64,000 nt of DNA from Streptococcus oralis (GCF_022749195.1 NZ_CP094226.1:460001-524000); one strand, 5' to 3'. Shown: positions 41,199-53,174, counted from the first letter of the stretch. Made by a program: numbers and translations. The notes: generated by a model from the sequence alone, not told the origin.

Positions 41199-43241
41199 AT
41201 GAGAAAATTTAATAGCCATTCGATTCCGATTCGGCTTAATTTATTATTTGCGATTGTCATCCTGCTCTTTATGGCCATTATTGGTCGTTTGTTATACATG
41301 CAGGTACTGAATAAAGATTTCTATGAAACAAAATTGGCCTCAGCCAGCCAAACAAGGGTAACAACCAGTTCAGCTCGTGGACAGATCTATGATGCGGCAG
41401 GGAAACCCTTGGTAGAAAATACTGTCAAGCAAGTTGTTTCTTTCACACGAAACAATAAAATGACAGCAGCTGAATTGAAGGAGACAGCCAAGAAACTCCT
41501 CACATATGTAAATGTAACCTCCCCTGATCTGACAGATCGACAGATTGCAGATTATTACTTGGCGGATCAGGATATTTACAAAAAAACAGTCGAATCCTTG
41601 CCAAGTGACAAACGCCTGGATTCAGATGGAAATCGCTTATCAGAAGCGACACTTTACAATAATGCGGTTGAAAGTATTGACGTGAGTCAGCTCAATTATA
41701 CAGATGACCAGAAAAAGGAAATCTATCTCTTTAGTCAGCTCAATGCTGTTGAAAATTTTGCGACAGGAACCATTTCTACGGATGCCTTAGATGATACCCA
41801 AGTTGCTCTCGTTGCATCAGCGTCCAAGGAATTACCAGGTATCAGCATTTCAACCTCATGGGATCGTAAAGTCTTGGACACTTCTTTATCGACGATCGTC
41901 GGTAGTGTTTCAAATGAGAAGTCAGGACTTCCAGCAGAGGAAGTTGATGCCTATCTCAAAAAAGGCTATTCTCTCAATGACCGAGTAGGAACTTCCTATC
42001 TTGAAAAGCAATATGAAGATGTTCTTCAAGGCAAACGCTCCGTCAAAGAAATCCACCTCGACAAACACGGAAATATGGAAAGTGTGGAAAATGTCGAAGA
42101 AGGAAGTAAAGGAAACAATATCAAGTTAACGGTTGACCTAGCTTTCCAGAATGGTGTGGACGACCTACTCAAGAGCTACTTCAACTCAGAGTTGGGTAAC
42201 GGTGGAGCCAAATACTCTGAAGGAGTCTACGCCGTAGCCCTTAATCCTAAAACCGGTGCAGTTTTGGCGATGTCAGGTGTCAAGCATGATGTCGAATCCG
42301 GGAAATTAAGTTCAGATTCGCTTGGAACGATAACCAATGTCTTTGTGCCAGGATCTGTTGTTAAGGCAGCGACCATCAGCTCTGGTTGGGAAAATGGAGT
42401 CTTGTCAGGCAATCAAACCTTGACAGACCAGCCTATTGTTTTCCAAGGTTCGGCCCCAATCAATTCATGGTACACCTTGTCCTATGGCTCTTTCCCTATC
42501 ACAGCAGTTGAGGCTTTAGAGTACTCTTCTAATACCTATATGGTTCAAACTGCGCTAGGAATCATGGGACAGACCTACACACCAAATATGGTGGCCGCAA
42601 CGGGACAGTTAGAGACTGCAATGGGCAAATTGCGATCAACCTTTGGGGAATACGGACTCGGAGCTTCAACAGGAATTGACCTCCCAGATGAATCCACAGG
42701 ATTTACGCCAAAAGAATTTGATTTGGGGAACTATATCAATAATTCCTTTGGCCAGTTCGATAACTATACACCGATGCAGTTAGCCCAGTATGTTGCAACC
42801 ATTGCAAACAATGGTGTCCGTTTAGCTCCTCACATCGTTGAAGGGGTTTATGGAAACAATGACCAAGGTGGCTTAGGCAGTCTGGTTCAAGAAACAGCCA
42901 CTAAGGAACTGAACAAGGTCAATATCTCAGAATCAGATATGGCTATCTTGCAGCAAGGTTTTTATCAAGTTTCGCATGGAACGAGTGCTCTGACAACTGG
43001 TCGTGCCTTTTCAAATGGCGCAGCCGTATCCATCAGCGGGAAAACGGGTACTGCCGAAAGTTATGTTAATGGTGGTCAAAAAGCCAATAATACCAACGCA
43101 GTCGCCTATGCACCGACCGAAAATCCCCAAATCGCAGTCGCAGTCGTCTTTCCTCATAACACCAACCTAACAAACGGTGTCGGACCTTCGATTGCACGCG
43201 ACATTATCAATCTTTATCACCAACACCATCCAATGAATTAG
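41199..43241 (+). CDS. pbp2B: penicillin-binding protein 2B
   Basis: Class B transpeptidase for septal and peripheral wall synthesis, 680 aa. One N-terminal membrane anchor (about residues 13-35), a dimerisation domain, then the transpeptidase with SVVK (S386), SSN (443-445) and KTG (615-617). T446, the residue after SSN often replaced by Ala in penicillin-resistant pneumococci, is Thr here. The transpeptidase differs from the pneumococcal R6 sequence, as I recall it, at many places, which fits a commensal mitis-group species. The region 40944-41198 holds the divergent promoters (TACAAT near 41102). Confidence 0.96.
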   Translation: MRKFNSHSIPIRLNLLFAIVILLFMAIIGRLLYMQVLNKDFYETKLASASQTRVTTSSARGQIYDAAGKPLVENTVKQVVSFTRNNKMTAAELKETAKKLLTYVNVTSPDLTDRQIADYYLADQDIYKKTVESLPSDKRLDSDGNRLSEATLYNNAVESIDVSQLNYTDDQKKEIYLFSQLNAVENFATGTISTDALDDTQVALVASASKELPGISISTSWDRKVLDTSLSTIVGSVSNEKSGLPAEEVDAYLKKGYSLNDRVGTSYLEKQYEDVLQGKRSVKEIHLDKHGNMESVENVEEGSKGNNIKLTVDLAFQNGVDDLLKSYFNSELGNGGAKYSEGVYAVALNPKTGAVLAMSGVKHDVESGKLSSDSLGTITNVFVPGSVVKAATISSGWENGVLSGNQTLTDQPIVFQGSAPINSWYTLSYGSFPITAVEALEYSSNTYMVQTALGIMGQTYTPNMVAATGQLETAMGKLRSTFGEYGLGASTGIDLPDESTGFTPKEFDLGNYINNSFGQFDNYTPMQLAQYVATIANNGVRLAPHIVEGVYGNNDQGGLGSLVQETATKELNKVNISESDMAILQQGFYQVSHGTSALTTGRAFSNGAAVSISGKTGTAESYVNGGQKANNTNAVAYAPTENPQIAVAVVFPHNTNLTNGVGPSIARDIINLYHQHHPMN

Positions 43242-43251
43242 AAAGGAACTT

Positions 43252-43848
43252 ATGCTGTATCCAACACCTATTGCCAAGCTGATTGATAGCTATTCCAAGC
43301 TTCCAGGTATCGGGATCAAAACGGCTACCCGCCTAGCCTTCTATACCATTGGAATGTCTGATGACGATGTCAATGAATTTGCCAAAAATCTCCTGTCTGC
43401 TAAGCGGGAATTGACCTATTGTTCCATCTGTGGTCGCTTGACCGATGATGATCCGTGCTCTATCTGTACGGACCCGACTCGAGACCAGACAACCATCTTG
43501 GTGTTAGAGGATAGTCGCGATGTGGCTGCTATGGAAAACATCCAAGAATACCACGGCCTCTATCACGTCTTGCACGGGCTCATTTCTCCGATGAATGGCA
43601 TCAGCCCAGACGATATCAACCTCAAGAGTCTCATGACCCGTCTCATGGATAGTGAGGTTTCAGAGGTGATTGTGGCAACCAATGCGACAGCGGATGGAGA
43701 AGCGACATCGATGTATCTCTCTCGTCTCCTCAAGCCAGCTGGTATCAAGGTCACTCGCCTAGCACGAGGACTAGCCGTGGGAGCAGATATCGAGTATGCG
43801 GACGAAGTCACACTCTTACGAGCCATTGAAAATCGGACAGAGTTGTAG
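43252..43848 (+). CDS. recR: recombination protein RecR
   Basis: RecFOR-pathway protein, 198 aa, full length. N-terminal helix-hairpin-helix ([21 protein letters not shown]), zinc finger [16 protein letters not shown] (about residues 57-72), then a Toprim domain ([12 protein letters not shown]...) ending in TLLRAIENR. It starts 10 bases after pbp2B, the normal streptococcal neighbour, with AAAGGAAC as ribosome-binding site. Confidence 0.97.
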   Translation: MLYPTPIAKLIDSYSKLPGIGIKTATRLAFYTIGMSDDDVNEFAKNLLSAKRELTYCSICGRLTDDDPCSICTDPTRDQTTILVLEDSRDVAAMENIQEYHGLYHVLHGLISPMNGISPDDINLKSLMTRLMDSEVSEVIVATNATADGEATSMYLSRLLKPAGIKVTRLARGLAVGADIEYADEVTLLRAIENRTEL

Positions 43849-43892
43849 GAGTAGACAAATTTACGAACTAAATTTATTCATAAGAAAATTAA

Positions 43893-43925
43893 GGAGACCG
43901 ACTTTGATGTTATAGGTCTCTTTTA
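43893..43925 (+). terminator. terminator after recR
   Basis: Stem GAGACC/GGTCTC (43894-43920) followed by TTTTATG; short but well placed. Confidence 0.65.
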
Positions 43926-44021
43926 TGTTTCTTGAATTCTAGTACCATGTTCAAGTTTCAAAAAAGAAGCAAATATGATATACTAAAGAACGAGTATTCT
44001 ATTAGAATTAGGACAAGCAAT

Positions 44022-45065
44022 ATGAAACAAACGATTATTCTTTTATACGGTGGGCGTAGTGCAGAGCGTGAAGTCTCTGTCCTTTCAGCTGAAAGTGTTA
44101 TGCGTGCGGTCAACTACGACCGTTTCACAGTCAAGACTTTCTTCATCAGCCAGTCAGGTGACTTTATTAAAACGCAAGAATTTAGCCAGACTCCAGGTCA
44201 AGAAGATCGTCTCATGACCAATGCGACTATTGACTGGGATAAGAAAATAGCGCCAAGTGCCATCTACGAAGAAGGCGCAGTGGTCTTTCCAGTTCTTCAT
44301 GGTCCGATGGGAGAAGATGGCTCTGTTCAAGGATTCCTTGAAGTTTTGAAAATGCCCTATGTCGGCTGCAATATCTTGTCATCCAGCCTTGCCATGGATA
44401 AAATCACGACCAAGCGTGTCTTAGAATCTGTCGGAATTGCCCAAGTACCTTATGTGGCCATCGTCGAAGAAGATGATGTGACTGCTAAAATCGCTGAAGT
44501 TGAAGAAAAATTGACTTATCCAGTCTTCACGAAGCCGTCCAATATGGGTTCAAGTGTCGGTATTTCTAAGTCTGAAAACCAAGAAGAACTCCGTCAAGCC
44601 TTGGAACTCGCCTTCCAATATGACAGCCGTGTCTTGGTAGAGCAAGGGGTAAATGCACGTGAAATCGAGGTTGGTCTCTTGGGCAACTACGATGTTAAGA
44701 GCACTTTGCCAGGTGAAGTGGTCAAGGATGTTGCCTTTTATGACTACGATGCCAAATATATCGATAACAAGATTACCATGGACATCCCAGCCAAGATTAG
44801 TGATGATGTAGTAGCTGTCATGCGTCATAATGCAGAAACAGCCTTCCGTGCGATTGGTGGACTTGGTCTATCTCGTTGTGATTTCTTCTATACAGATAAG
44901 GGCGAAATTTTCTTAAACGAGCTCAATACCATGCCAGGTTTTACCCAGTGGTCGATGTATCCACTACTTTGGGACAATATGGGAATCAGCTACCCAGAAC
45001 TAATCGAGCATTTGGTTGACCTTGCTAAGCAAAGTTTTGACAAGCGCGAAGCGCATTTGCTATAA
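44022..45065 (+). CDS. ddl: D-alanine--D-alanine ligase
   Basis: ATP-grasp enzyme that joins two D-alanines for the peptidoglycan stem, 347 aa. N-terminal [34 protein letters not shown], and the ATP-grasp region [13 protein letters not shown]. Metal-binding residues are in [21 protein letters not shown]. The frame is open 30 codons upstream, but conserved sequence begins at [13 protein letters not shown] (ATG 44022). A long hairpin separates it from murF. Confidence 0.97.
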   Translation: MKQTIILLYGGRSAEREVSVLSAESVMRAVNYDRFTVKTFFISQSGDFIKTQEFSQTPGQEDRLMTNATIDWDKKIAPSAIYEEGAVVFPVLHGPMGEDGSVQGFLEVLKMPYVGCNILSSSLAMDKITTKRVLESVGIAQVPYVAIVEEDDVTAKIAEVEEKLTYPVFTKPSNMGSSVGISKSENQEELRQALELAFQYDSRVLVEQGVNAREIEVGLLGNYDVKSTLPGEVVKDVAFYDYDAKYIDNKITMDIPAKISDDVVAVMRHNAETAFRAIGGLGLSRCDFFYTDKGEIFLNELNTMPGFTQWSMYPLLWDNMGISYPELIEHLVDLAKQSFDKREAHLL

Positions 45066-45076
45066 AAATGAAAGAG

Positions 45077-45137
45077 AGGGTAGAAGCCGGAACGATCACT
45101 GCATGGTGACTAGAGTTCTCGGACTTCAACCCTTTTT
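45077..45137 (+). terminator. long hairpin with T run between ddl and murF
   Basis: AGGGTAGAAGCCGGAAC (45077-45093) pairs imperfectly with GTTCTCGGACTTCAACCCT (45115-45133), with an inner CACTGCATGGTG, followed by TTTTT. It is an intrinsic terminator or attenuator that would reduce murF transcription from the ddl promoter. Confidence 0.7.
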
Positions 45138-45149
45138 AAAGGAGTAGAA

Positions 45150-46523
45150 ATGAAATTAACGATCCACGAAGTTGCCCAAGCTGTTGGAGCTAAAAATGAT
45201 GTCAGCATCTTTGAGGACATCCAGCTAGAAAAGGCTGAGTTTGACAGTCGTTTGATTGGGACGGGAGATTTGTTTGTGCCACTTAAAGGTGCGCGTGACG
45301 GTCACGACTTTATCGAAACAGCTTTTGAAAATGGTGCAGTAGTAACCTTGTCTGAGAAAGAGGTTGCAAATCATCCCTACATTCTAGTAGATGACGTTTT
45401 GACTGCCTTTCAATCCCTAGCTGCCTACTATCTTGAAAAGACAGCTGTTGATGTCTTTGCAGTTACAGGTTCAAATGGTAAGACAACGACCAAGGATATG
45501 TTGGCGCATTTACTGTCAACAACCTACAAGACCTACAAAACGCAAGGCAATTACAATAACGAGATTGGTCTTCCCTATACGGTTCTCCATATGCCTGAGG
45601 AGACTGAAAAGTTGGTCTTGGAGATGGGGCAGGATCACTTGGGAGATATCCATCTCTTGTCTGAATTAGCTCATCCTAAGACAGCCATTGTGACCTTGGT
45701 TGGAGAGGCTCATTTGGCCTTTTTCAAAGACCGTTCGGAGATTGCTAAAGGGAAGATGCAAATTGCTGATGGTATGGCACCAGGTTCTTTGCTTTTGGCA
45801 CCAGCCGACTCCATTGTAGAGGACTACTTGCCTACAGATAAAAAAGTGGTCTGTTTTGGGCCAGGAGCTGAGTTAGAAATCACAGACTTGATTGAGCGCA
45901 AGGATAGTCTGACCTTTAAGGCGAATTTCTTGGGACAAGCCCTCGATTTGCCAGTGACAGGTAAGTACAATGCCACCAATGCTATGATTGCTGCTTATGT
46001 GGCTCTACAAGAAGGAGTTTCAGAGGAGCAAATTCATCAGGCCTTCCAGAACCTAGAATTGACGCGTAACCGTACTGAGTGGAAGAAGGCAGCCAATGGA
46101 GCAGATATTCTGTCTGACGTATACAATGCCAATCCAACTGCTATGAAGTTGATTTTGGAGACATTCTCTGCCATTCCAGCCAACGAAGGAGGCAAGAAAA
46201 TCGCAGTCTTGGCAGACATGAAGGAACTTGGTGACCAGTCTGTTCAGCTCCATAACCAGATGATTTTAAGCCTATCGCCAGATGTGCTGAATACCGTTAT
46301 TTTCTATGGAGAAGACATTGCCGAATTGGCACAACTTGCCAGTCAAATGTTTCCAATCGGCCACGTTTTCTATTTTAAGAAAACAGCTGACGAGGACCAA
46401 TTTGAAGACCTTGTCAAGCAAGTCAAGGAAAGCCTCGGTGCCAATGACCAAATTTTGCTTAAAGGCTCTAACTCCATGAATCTAGCCAAGTTGGTAGAAA
46501 GTTTAGAAAATGAATGCAAGTGA
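45150..46523 (+). CDS. murF: UDP-N-acetylmuramoyl-tripeptide--D-alanyl-D-alanine ligase
   Basis: Adds the D-Ala-D-Ala made by Ddl to the peptidoglycan precursor; 457 aa. Mur-ligase ATP motif AVTGSNGKTTTKDML (about residues 105-119), TQGNYNNEIGLPYTVL, and the central domain motif LSDVYNANPTAMKLIL are all present. It follows ddl, linking the two steps. Its end overlaps the NUDIX gene by 14 bases. Confidence 0.97.
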   Translation: MKLTIHEVAQAVGAKNDVSIFEDIQLEKAEFDSRLIGTGDLFVPLKGARDGHDFIETAFENGAVVTLSEKEVANHPYILVDDVLTAFQSLAAYYLEKTAVDVFAVTGSNGKTTTKDMLAHLLSTTYKTYKTQGNYNNEIGLPYTVLHMPEETEKLVLEMGQDHLGDIHLLSELAHPKTAIVTLVGEAHLAFFKDRSEIAKGKMQIADGMAPGSLLLAPADSIVEDYLPTDKKVVCFGPGAELEITDLIERKDSLTFKANFLGQALDLPVTGKYNATNAMIAAYVALQEGVSEEQIHQAFQNLELTRNRTEWKKAANGADILSDVYNANPTAMKLILETFSAIPANEGGKKIAVLADMKELGDQSVQLHNQMILSLSPDVLNTVIFYGEDIAELAQLASQMFPIGHVFYFKKTADEDQFEDLVKQVKESLGANDQILLKGSNSMNLAKLVESLENECK

Positions 46524-47121
46524 TTTTACCAAGTATCTGCAAAGAATGTTAGCCATTACGGATACTGGATTAACCTTTACAAAAGATCCTTTCGACCGTG
46601 AGCGCTACGAGGACTTGCGAAGCCTGTTATCTGAAATGTTGAATCAGGTATCAGACCTCGATGCAGAAGAAGTGGCAGAAGTCTTGAAACCAACGTCCGC
46701 TTATGCAACTCCTCTGATGGACGTCCGTGCTTGGATTGTTGAGGATGAAAAAATCTGTTTAGTTAGAGGAAAAGGAGAGGATAGTTGGGCTTTGCCAGGT
46801 GGTTTTGGTGAAGTCGGCTATTCTCCAACCGAAAATATTCTTAAAGAAATTGAAGAAGAAACCGGTTTTACAGCAAAAGCTGAAAGGTTACTTGCAGTTT
46901 TTGATACCAATCGTTTCCAACTACAGAGCAAACAATATGCAAAGTTTGTCTTTGAATGTAAGCTTCTTGATGGACAATTTCAAGAGAATCAAGAAATTGC
47001 TGAGCTTCAATTTTTTGCCATTGACCAATTGCCAGTCTTATCTGAAAAACGCATCACCAAGGAGCAAATGGAGATTATTTGGCAAGTTTATAAAGGACAA
47101 AGAGACCAATATGTTGATTAG
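46510..47121 (+). CDS. NUDIX hydrolase
   Basis: A 203-aa protein with an N-terminal helical domain (residues 1-65, typical of NUDIX proteins with DUF4 type extension) and a NUDIX domain. The NUDIX box is GGFGEVGYSPTENILKEIEEETGF, with Lys in place of the usual Arg before E. The substrate is unknown; nucleotide-sugar or ADP-ribose-type substrates are common in the family. ATG 46510 lies inside murF and the genes are probably cotranscribed. Confidence 0.9.
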   Translation: MNASDFTKYLQRMLAITDTGLTFTKDPFDRERYEDLRSLLSEMLNQVSDLDAEEVAEVLKPTSAYATPLMDVRAWIVEDEKICLVRGKGEDSWALPGGFGEVGYSPTENILKEIEEETGFTAKAERLLAVFDTNRFQLQSKQYAKFVFECKLLDGQFQENQEIAELQFFAIDQLPVLSEKRITKEQMEIIWQVYKGQRDQYVD

Positions 47122-47319
47122 TTTATGCTAGAGAAGTTGACAAATCAAAAAAGGGTATCTACAAGGTGCATTTCTGCAATACAAATGATATAATAGGTTG
47201 CGAATTTAAGACGCAAGTATTCTATGCATGGCATAGAATCAAGTTTTTTCAAAAAATTTAAAAGCTGGGGGGAGTGAATTTTTTTTACTGCCTCTAGCTA
47301 GATGAACGAGGAATAGAAT
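47122..47319 (+). promoter_or_regulatory. promoter and structured leader of the YwaF-like gene
   Basis: TTGACA (near 47137) and GATATAAT (47187-47194) elements are present. They are followed by a perfect 9-bp hairpin ATTCTATGC/GCATAGAAT (47219-47239) and TTTTTTC, which resembles a terminator in the leader. A T8 run precedes the gene. Confidence 0.45.
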
Positions 47320-48024
47320 ATGAATTTGTGGGATAAATTATTTACCACACAGATATCAGAACCGCCCCAGTTTGAACTCCACTGGTACATTGGTTTGTTA
47401 TGTTTACTGGCTCTTACTTTCTATGCTTCTTATCGTTTTCGCGATAAAGTGGCTTACCAGCGTTTTATTCAGATCCTTCAGTCTGTTCAACTGATTGTTC
47501 TGTATAGCTGGTATTGGGGCAATCTCATGCCTCTGTCAGAAAGTTTGCCCTTCTATCATTGCCGTATCGCCATGTTTGTGATGCTCTTGATTCCAGGGAC
47601 ATCCAAGTACAAACAATACTTTGCCCTTTTAGGAACTTTTGGAGCAACAGCGGCACTGGCTTACCCACTCTTTGATCCCTACCCATTTCCACACGTGACC
47701 ATTTTGTCTTTCATTATCGGACATGTTGCCCTTTTAGGAAATGCGCTTCTATACTTGTTTAGAAACTATGAGGCTTCCCTTCTTGATTTGAAGAATGTGG
47801 CGGTGATTACCTTTGCCTTAAATGGCTTGATATGGGTTGTCAATTTAGTTGTAGGTGGGGACTATGGATTTTTGAGTAAACCACCACTTGTTGGAAGTTT
47901 CGGCCAGCCCTTAAATTATCTCATTGTTTCGACTGTTATCGTGATAGCAATTCGCTTAACAGGGAAATTAGTAGAAAATTTTTTACAACAAAAATCGGAA
48001 GAATTTATTCAAGAGAAGATCTAA
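47320..48024 (+). CDS. YwaF/TIGR02206 family integral membrane protein
   Basis: A 234-aa membrane protein with about seven hydrophobic helices and the family features ELHWYIGLLCLL near the N-terminus and LPFYHCRIAMFVMLL in the middle. Function is unknown. Its stop codon lies inside the AAGAGAAGATC/GATCTTCTCTT terminator. Confidence 0.82.
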   Translation: MNLWDKLFTTQISEPPQFELHWYIGLLCLLALTFYASYRFRDKVAYQRFIQILQSVQLIVLYSWYWGNLMPLSESLPFYHCRIAMFVMLLIPGTSKYKQYFALLGTFGATAALAYPLFDPYPFPHVTILSFIIGHVALLGNALLYLFRNYEASLLDLKNVAVITFALNGLIWVVNLVVGGDYGFLSKPPLVGSFGQPLNYLIVSTVIVIAIRLTGKLVENFLQQKSEEFIQEKI

Positions 48025-48041
48025 ATGATCTTCTCTTTTTT
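48011..48041 (+). terminator. terminator
   Basis: An 11-bp stem AAGAGAAGATC/GATCTTCTCTT with loop TAAAT, then a T run. It overlaps the stop of the YwaF-like gene. Confidence 0.88.
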
Positions 48042-48259
48042 GGATTTTTAAGAAACAAAAAGGAAATTGTGAACGTTAACTTCAAATAATCTCTTAGAAG
48101 AAGAATTTTTCTAGAATTTTCTCAAAAAACATGCAGGAATTTTATCAAAAACTAAGCACGATTGGATTTTTTGTGTTATAATATTCTTTGAATAGCTATG
48201 CCCAAACATAGTTATTAAATAGAAGTGAGAAACTTGGAAGACAGAGAGGATGCGATGTA

Positions 48260-49630
48260 ATGACTAGAGATGGTTTTTTTACAGGCTTAGATATCGGAAC
48301 TAGCTCGATTAAAGTGCTAGTAGCTGAGCATAGAGATGGCGAAGTAAATGTAATTGGTGTTAGTAATGCCAAAAGTAAAGGTGTCAAAGACGGAATTATT
48401 GTTGATATTGAAGCAGCTGCTTCAGCAATTAAATCTGCAATCACACAGGCAGAAGAGAAAGCGGGTATTTCTATTAAGTCTGTTAACGTTGGCCTTCCAG
48501 CAAACCTCTTGCAGGTTGAACCAACACAAGGAATGATTCCTGTAACTTCAGATACCAAAGAAATCACAGATCAAGATGTTGAAAATGTTGTCAAATCAGC
48601 TTTGACAAAGAGCATGACTCCTGACCGTGAAGTGATTACCTTTATTCCAGAAGAATTCATCGTGGATGGATTCCAAGGCATCCGTGACCCTCGTGGTATG
48701 ATGGGTGTCCGCTTGGAAATGCGTGGTCTGCTTTACACAGGTCCTCGTACGATTCTACACAATCTTCGCAAGACGGTTGAGCGTGTAGGTATTCATGTTG
48801 ATAACGTGATTATTTCACCTTTGGCAATCGTGAACTCCGTTCTCAATGAAGGTGAACGTGAATTTGGTGCGACTGTCATTGACATGGGTGGAGGTCAGAC
48901 TACTGTAGCGACTATCCGCAACCAAGAATTGCAGTTCACTAACATCTACCAAGAAGGTGGAGATTACGTTACTAAAGACATCTCTAAAGTCTTGAAAACA
49001 TCTCAAAAAATTGCAGAAAGTTTGAAACTGAACTATGGTGAAGCTTACGTTCCACTTGCAAGTAACGAAACTTTCCAAGTTGAAGTAATTGGTGAAGTAG
49101 AACCTGTTGAAGTAACAGAAAGCTATTTGGCAGAAATTATCTCAGCACGCATCAAACATATCTTTGACCAAATCAAACAAGAGTTGGAAAGAAGACACTT
49201 GTTAGATTTGCCAGGAGGTATCGTCCTTATCGGTGGAAATGCAATTTTGCCAGGAATTGTTGAATTAGCCCAAGAAGTATTTGGTGTTCGCGTAAAACTT
49301 TATGTACCAAATCAAGTTGGAATTCGCAACCCTGCATTTGCGCACGTGATTAGCTTGTCTGAGTTTGCTGGTAAATTGACTGAAGTCAATCTTCTTGCTC
49401 AAAAAGCAGTTAAAGGAGATGAATTCCTTCGTCAAAAACCAATCAACTTTGGCATTCCAAATCAACGTTTGAATCCAGTAGCGCAACCAAGTCCAACACA
49501 AGCAGCACCAGCTGAAACTGTGCAGGAAGCTCCAGTTGCTCCCAAGGAAGAATTCCAAGCAAGTTCTCAAAGTAAACCGAAGCTAACAGAACGTTTCCGT
49601 GGTTTGATCGGAAGCATGTTTGATGAATAA
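48260..49630 (+). CDS. ftsA: cell division protein FtsA
   Basis: Actin-like protein that tethers FtsZ to the membrane, 456 aa. The N-terminal nucleotide-binding TGLDIGTSSIKVLVAEHRDG, the 1C subdomain, VIDMGGGQTTVA (phosphate 2) and LIGGNAILPGIVELAQ are present. The C-terminal amphipathic helix (LTERFRGLIGSMFDE) is the membrane anchor. A TGTTATAAT extended -10 lies at 48174-48182. It is the first gene of the ftsA-ftsZ-ylm-divIVA cluster. Confidence 0.97.
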   Translation: MTRDGFFTGLDIGTSSIKVLVAEHRDGEVNVIGVSNAKSKGVKDGIIVDIEAAASAIKSAITQAEEKAGISIKSVNVGLPANLLQVEPTQGMIPVTSDTKEITDQDVENVVKSALTKSMTPDREVITFIPEEFIVDGFQGIRDPRGMMGVRLEMRGLLYTGPRTILHNLRKTVERVGIHVDNVIISPLAIVNSVLNEGEREFGATVIDMGGGQTTVATIRNQELQFTNIYQEGGDYVTKDISKVLKTSQKIAESLKLNYGEAYVPLASNETFQVEVIGEVEPVEVTESYLAEIISARIKHIFDQIKQELERRHLLDLPGGIVLIGGNAILPGIVELAQEVFGVRVKLYVPNQVGIRNPAFAHVISLSEFAGKLTEVNLLAQKAVKGDEFLRQKPINFGIPNQRLNPVAQPSPTQAAPAETVQEAPVAPKEEFQASSQSKPKLTERFRGLIGSMFDE

Positions 49631-49640
49631 AAGAGGATAA

Positions 49641-50903
<1,263 letters not shown>

Positions 50904-50906
50904 TCA

Positions 50907-51578
50907 ATGAATTTGAAAAAAAATACTGAATTAGTTTTTCAGCAAATAGCTGATGCTAGTCAAGAAGCCAACCGTGCTCTAGATGCTGTTTCAGTAATCG
51001 CAGTGACAAAGTATGTAGATGTACAAACAGCGGAAGCCTTGCTTCCGCTTGGTGTCCGTCATATAGGTGAAAATCGAGTTGATAAATTTTTAGAAAAATA
51101 TCAGGCCTTGAAAGATTACCCAGTTACTTGGCATTTAATAGGAACACTACAGAGACGGAAAGTGAAAGAAGTAATCCCATTTGTGGATTACTTTCATGCT
51201 TTAGACTCCCTAAAGTTAGCCCAGGAAATTCAAAAGAGAACAGATCATGTTATCAAGTGTTTCTTGCAGGTCAATATTTCTGGGGAAGAAAGCAAGCATG
51301 GATTTTCAAAAGAAGAATTGCTAGAACTTTTGCCAGAATTGGCTAAGTTAGATCAGATTGAGTATGTTGGTTTAATGACCATGGCTCCTTTTGAGGCAGA
51401 CAGTGATGAATTGAAAGAAATTTTCAAGGATACGCAGGCTCTGCAAGCAGAAATTAGAGAAAAACAAATCCCTAATATGCCGATGACAGAGCTAAGCATG
51501 GGAATGAGTCGTGATTTTAAAGAAGCGATTCAATTCGGCTCAACCTTTGTTCGAATCGGTACAGCATTTTTTAAATAG
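50907..51578 (+). CDS. ylmE: YggS/YlmE family PLP homeostasis protein
   Basis: A 223-aa TIM-barrel protein that binds pyridoxal phosphate and keeps PLP and amino-acid pools balanced. The PLP lysine is in AVTKYVDVQTAE (about residue 35), with HLIGTLQRRKVKEV, LQVNISGEESKHGF and LSMGMSRDFKEAIQFGSTFVRIG following. It starts 3 bases after ftsZ. A role in division is implied only by context. Confidence 0.94.
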   Translation: MNLKKNTELVFQQIADASQEANRALDAVSVIAVTKYVDVQTAEALLPLGVRHIGENRVDKFLEKYQALKDYPVTWHLIGTLQRRKVKEVIPFVDYFHALDSLKLAQEIQKRTDHVIKCFLQVNISGEESKHGFSKEELLELLPELAKLDQIEYVGLMTMAPFEADSDELKEIFKDTQALQAEIREKQIPNMPMTELSMGMSRDFKEAIQFGSTFVRIGTAFFK

Positions 51579-51587
51579 GAGAGAGCT

Positions 51588-52118
51588 ATGTCTTTAAAAG
51601 ATAGATTCGATAAATTTATAGATTATTTTACAGAAGACGGAGAAGAAACGACTAACTATGAGACTCAACAAGAGGAAACAGTTAGCCCAGCCATCTCATC
51701 TTCTAAAGAATTACCAGCACCTGCTCAGTCAGGATCAGCAAAAGATGCAAATATTACTCGTCTTCATGCGCGTCAGCAAGAATTGGCGATGCAAAGTCAC
51801 CGTTCAGATGAGAAAGTGACGATTGACGTTCGCTATCCAAGAAAATATGAAGATGCAACTGAAATTGTAGATTTATTGGCTGGAAATGAAAGTATTTTGA
51901 TTGATTTCCAATACATGACAGAAGTACAAGCCCGTCGTTGCCTTGATTACTTGGACGGAGCCCGTCATGTCTTGGCTGGAAATATGAAAAAAGTTGCGAG
52001 TACGATGTATCTATTGACTCCTGTCAACGTTATCGTGAATATTGAAGATATCAAACTTCCAGACGAATCACAAAGCGCTGAGTTTGGTTTTGATATTAAA
52101 CGAAATAGAGCAAGATAA
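51588..52118 (+). CDS. sepF: cell division protein SepF
   Basis: FtsZ-associated protein that shapes and anchors the Z ring, 176 aa. An N-terminal amphipathic membrane helix ([14 protein letters not shown]), an acidic disordered linker, and the C-terminal SepF domain (about residues 80-165, [34 protein letters not shown]). It overlaps ylmG by one base. Confidence 0.96.
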   Translation: MSLKDRFDKFIDYFTEDGEETTNYETQQEETVSPAISSSKELPAPAQSGSAKDANITRLHARQQELAMQSHRSDEKVTIDVRYPRKYEDATEIVDLLAGNESILIDFQYMTEVQARRCLDYLDGARHVLAGNMKKVASTMYLLTPVNVIVNIEDIKLPDESQSAEFGFDIKRNRAR

Positions 52119-52378
52119 TGATTTTCTTAATCCGTTTAATCCAAAATGCGGTTAGCATTTACTCCATCATTCTCGTTGCATTTGCTCTTCTTTCATGGTT
52201 TCCAAATGCCTATGAAAGCCAGCTAGGTCGCTTAGTTATCAGACTTGCTCGCCCAGTTATTGAGCCTCTTCGTAAGCTCAATCTACAATTTGCTGGTCTT
52301 GATTTTACGGTTTGGGCAGCGCTGATTCTGATTCAGTTTGTTGGAAATATCTTAACACGACTAGTCTTATTACTATGA
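52118..52378 (+). CDS. ylmG: YggT family membrane protein
   Basis: An 86-aa protein with two hydrophobic helices and the family motif LSWFPNAYESQLGRLVIRLARPVIEPLRKL. Its function is uncertain; it belongs to the conserved ylm division cluster. It overlaps sepF by one base and ylmH by 4 (ATGA), indicating tight translational coupling. Confidence 0.93.
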   Translation: MIFLIRLIQNAVSIYSIILVAFALLSWFPNAYESQLGRLVIRLARPVIEPLRKLNLQFAGLDFTVWAALILIQFVGNILTRLVLLL

Positions 52379-53166
52379 CAGCAAATCGAGCCATTTATCA
52401 GCATTTTTCCCAAGATGATATTCCCTTTATTGATAAGGGTTTAGAGTGGATCAAGCGGGTAGAAGATACCTATGCACCGGTACTTACTCCCTTTATCAAT
52501 CCCCATCAGGAACAGATCTTGAGGGTGCTAGCTGGGACATATGGACTGGGTTGCCAAAGTAGTGGTGATATTCTTCCGACTGAGTCGGTTCGTGTTCTTC
52601 TCTATCCAGATTACTTTGAACCGGAGATATCAGACTTTGAAATGGCCTTGTTGGAAATTTGCTATCCGAGTAAGTTTGAGCAACTGAGTCATGGAAAAAT
52701 ATTGGGAACAATTATCAACCAACTAGGAATTGACCGTAAATTATTTGGTGATATCTTGGTAGATGAAAAGAGAGCACAGATTTTTGTCAATCGTGATTTC
52801 ATTCCTCTTTTTCAGGATGGAATAAGAAAGATTGGCAGACTTCCTGTATCGCTGGAGGAATGTCCTTTTACCGATAGGATTTTGTCTAAAATTGATTATA
52901 GAGAACGAGAAATTTTAGTTTCGAGTTTTCGATTGGATGCCCTCTTATCAAGTGCCTTGAAATTATCTAGAAATCAAACTAGTCAACTGATTGAGAAAAA
53001 ATCTGTCCAGGTAAACTATCATCTGGTTGAAAAAACTGATTACCAGGTCGCTGTTGGAGATTTGATCAGTGTGAGAAAGTTTGGTCGTCTAAAAATTGTC
53101 AAAGACAATGGACAGACCAAAAAGGATAAGAAAAAACTAACAGTCCGGCTACTTTTAAGCAAGTGA
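52375..53166 (+). CDS. ylmH: S4-domain RNA-binding protein YlmH
   Basis: A 263-aa protein with a C-terminal S4 RNA-binding domain (about residues 180-245, RLDALLSSALKLSRNQTSQLIEKKSVQVNYHLVEK). YlmH-type proteins have been linked to rescue of stalled large ribosomal subunits. ATG 52375 is chosen for the ATGA overlap with ylmG; a longer frame runs back inside ylmG. It overlaps the open frame of the short DivIVA-like gene. Confidence 0.93.
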   Translation: MTANRAIYQHFSQDDIPFIDKGLEWIKRVEDTYAPVLTPFINPHQEQILRVLAGTYGLGCQSSGDILPTESVRVLLYPDYFEPEISDFEMALLEICYPSKFEQLSHGKILGTIINQLGIDRKLFGDILVDEKRAQIFVNRDFIPLFQDGIRKIGRLPVSLEECPFTDRILSKIDYREREILVSSFRLDALLSSALKLSRNQTSQLIEKKSVQVNYHLVEKTDYQVAVGDLISVRKFGRLKIVKDNGQTKKDKKKLTVRLLLSK

Positions 53167-53174
53167 GAAAAAAT

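Noticed and set aside
41199..43241. Mosaic resistant pbp2B
   Set aside because: The sequence differs from pneumococcus throughout rather than in blocks, and T446 is retained; species difference is the simpler explanation.
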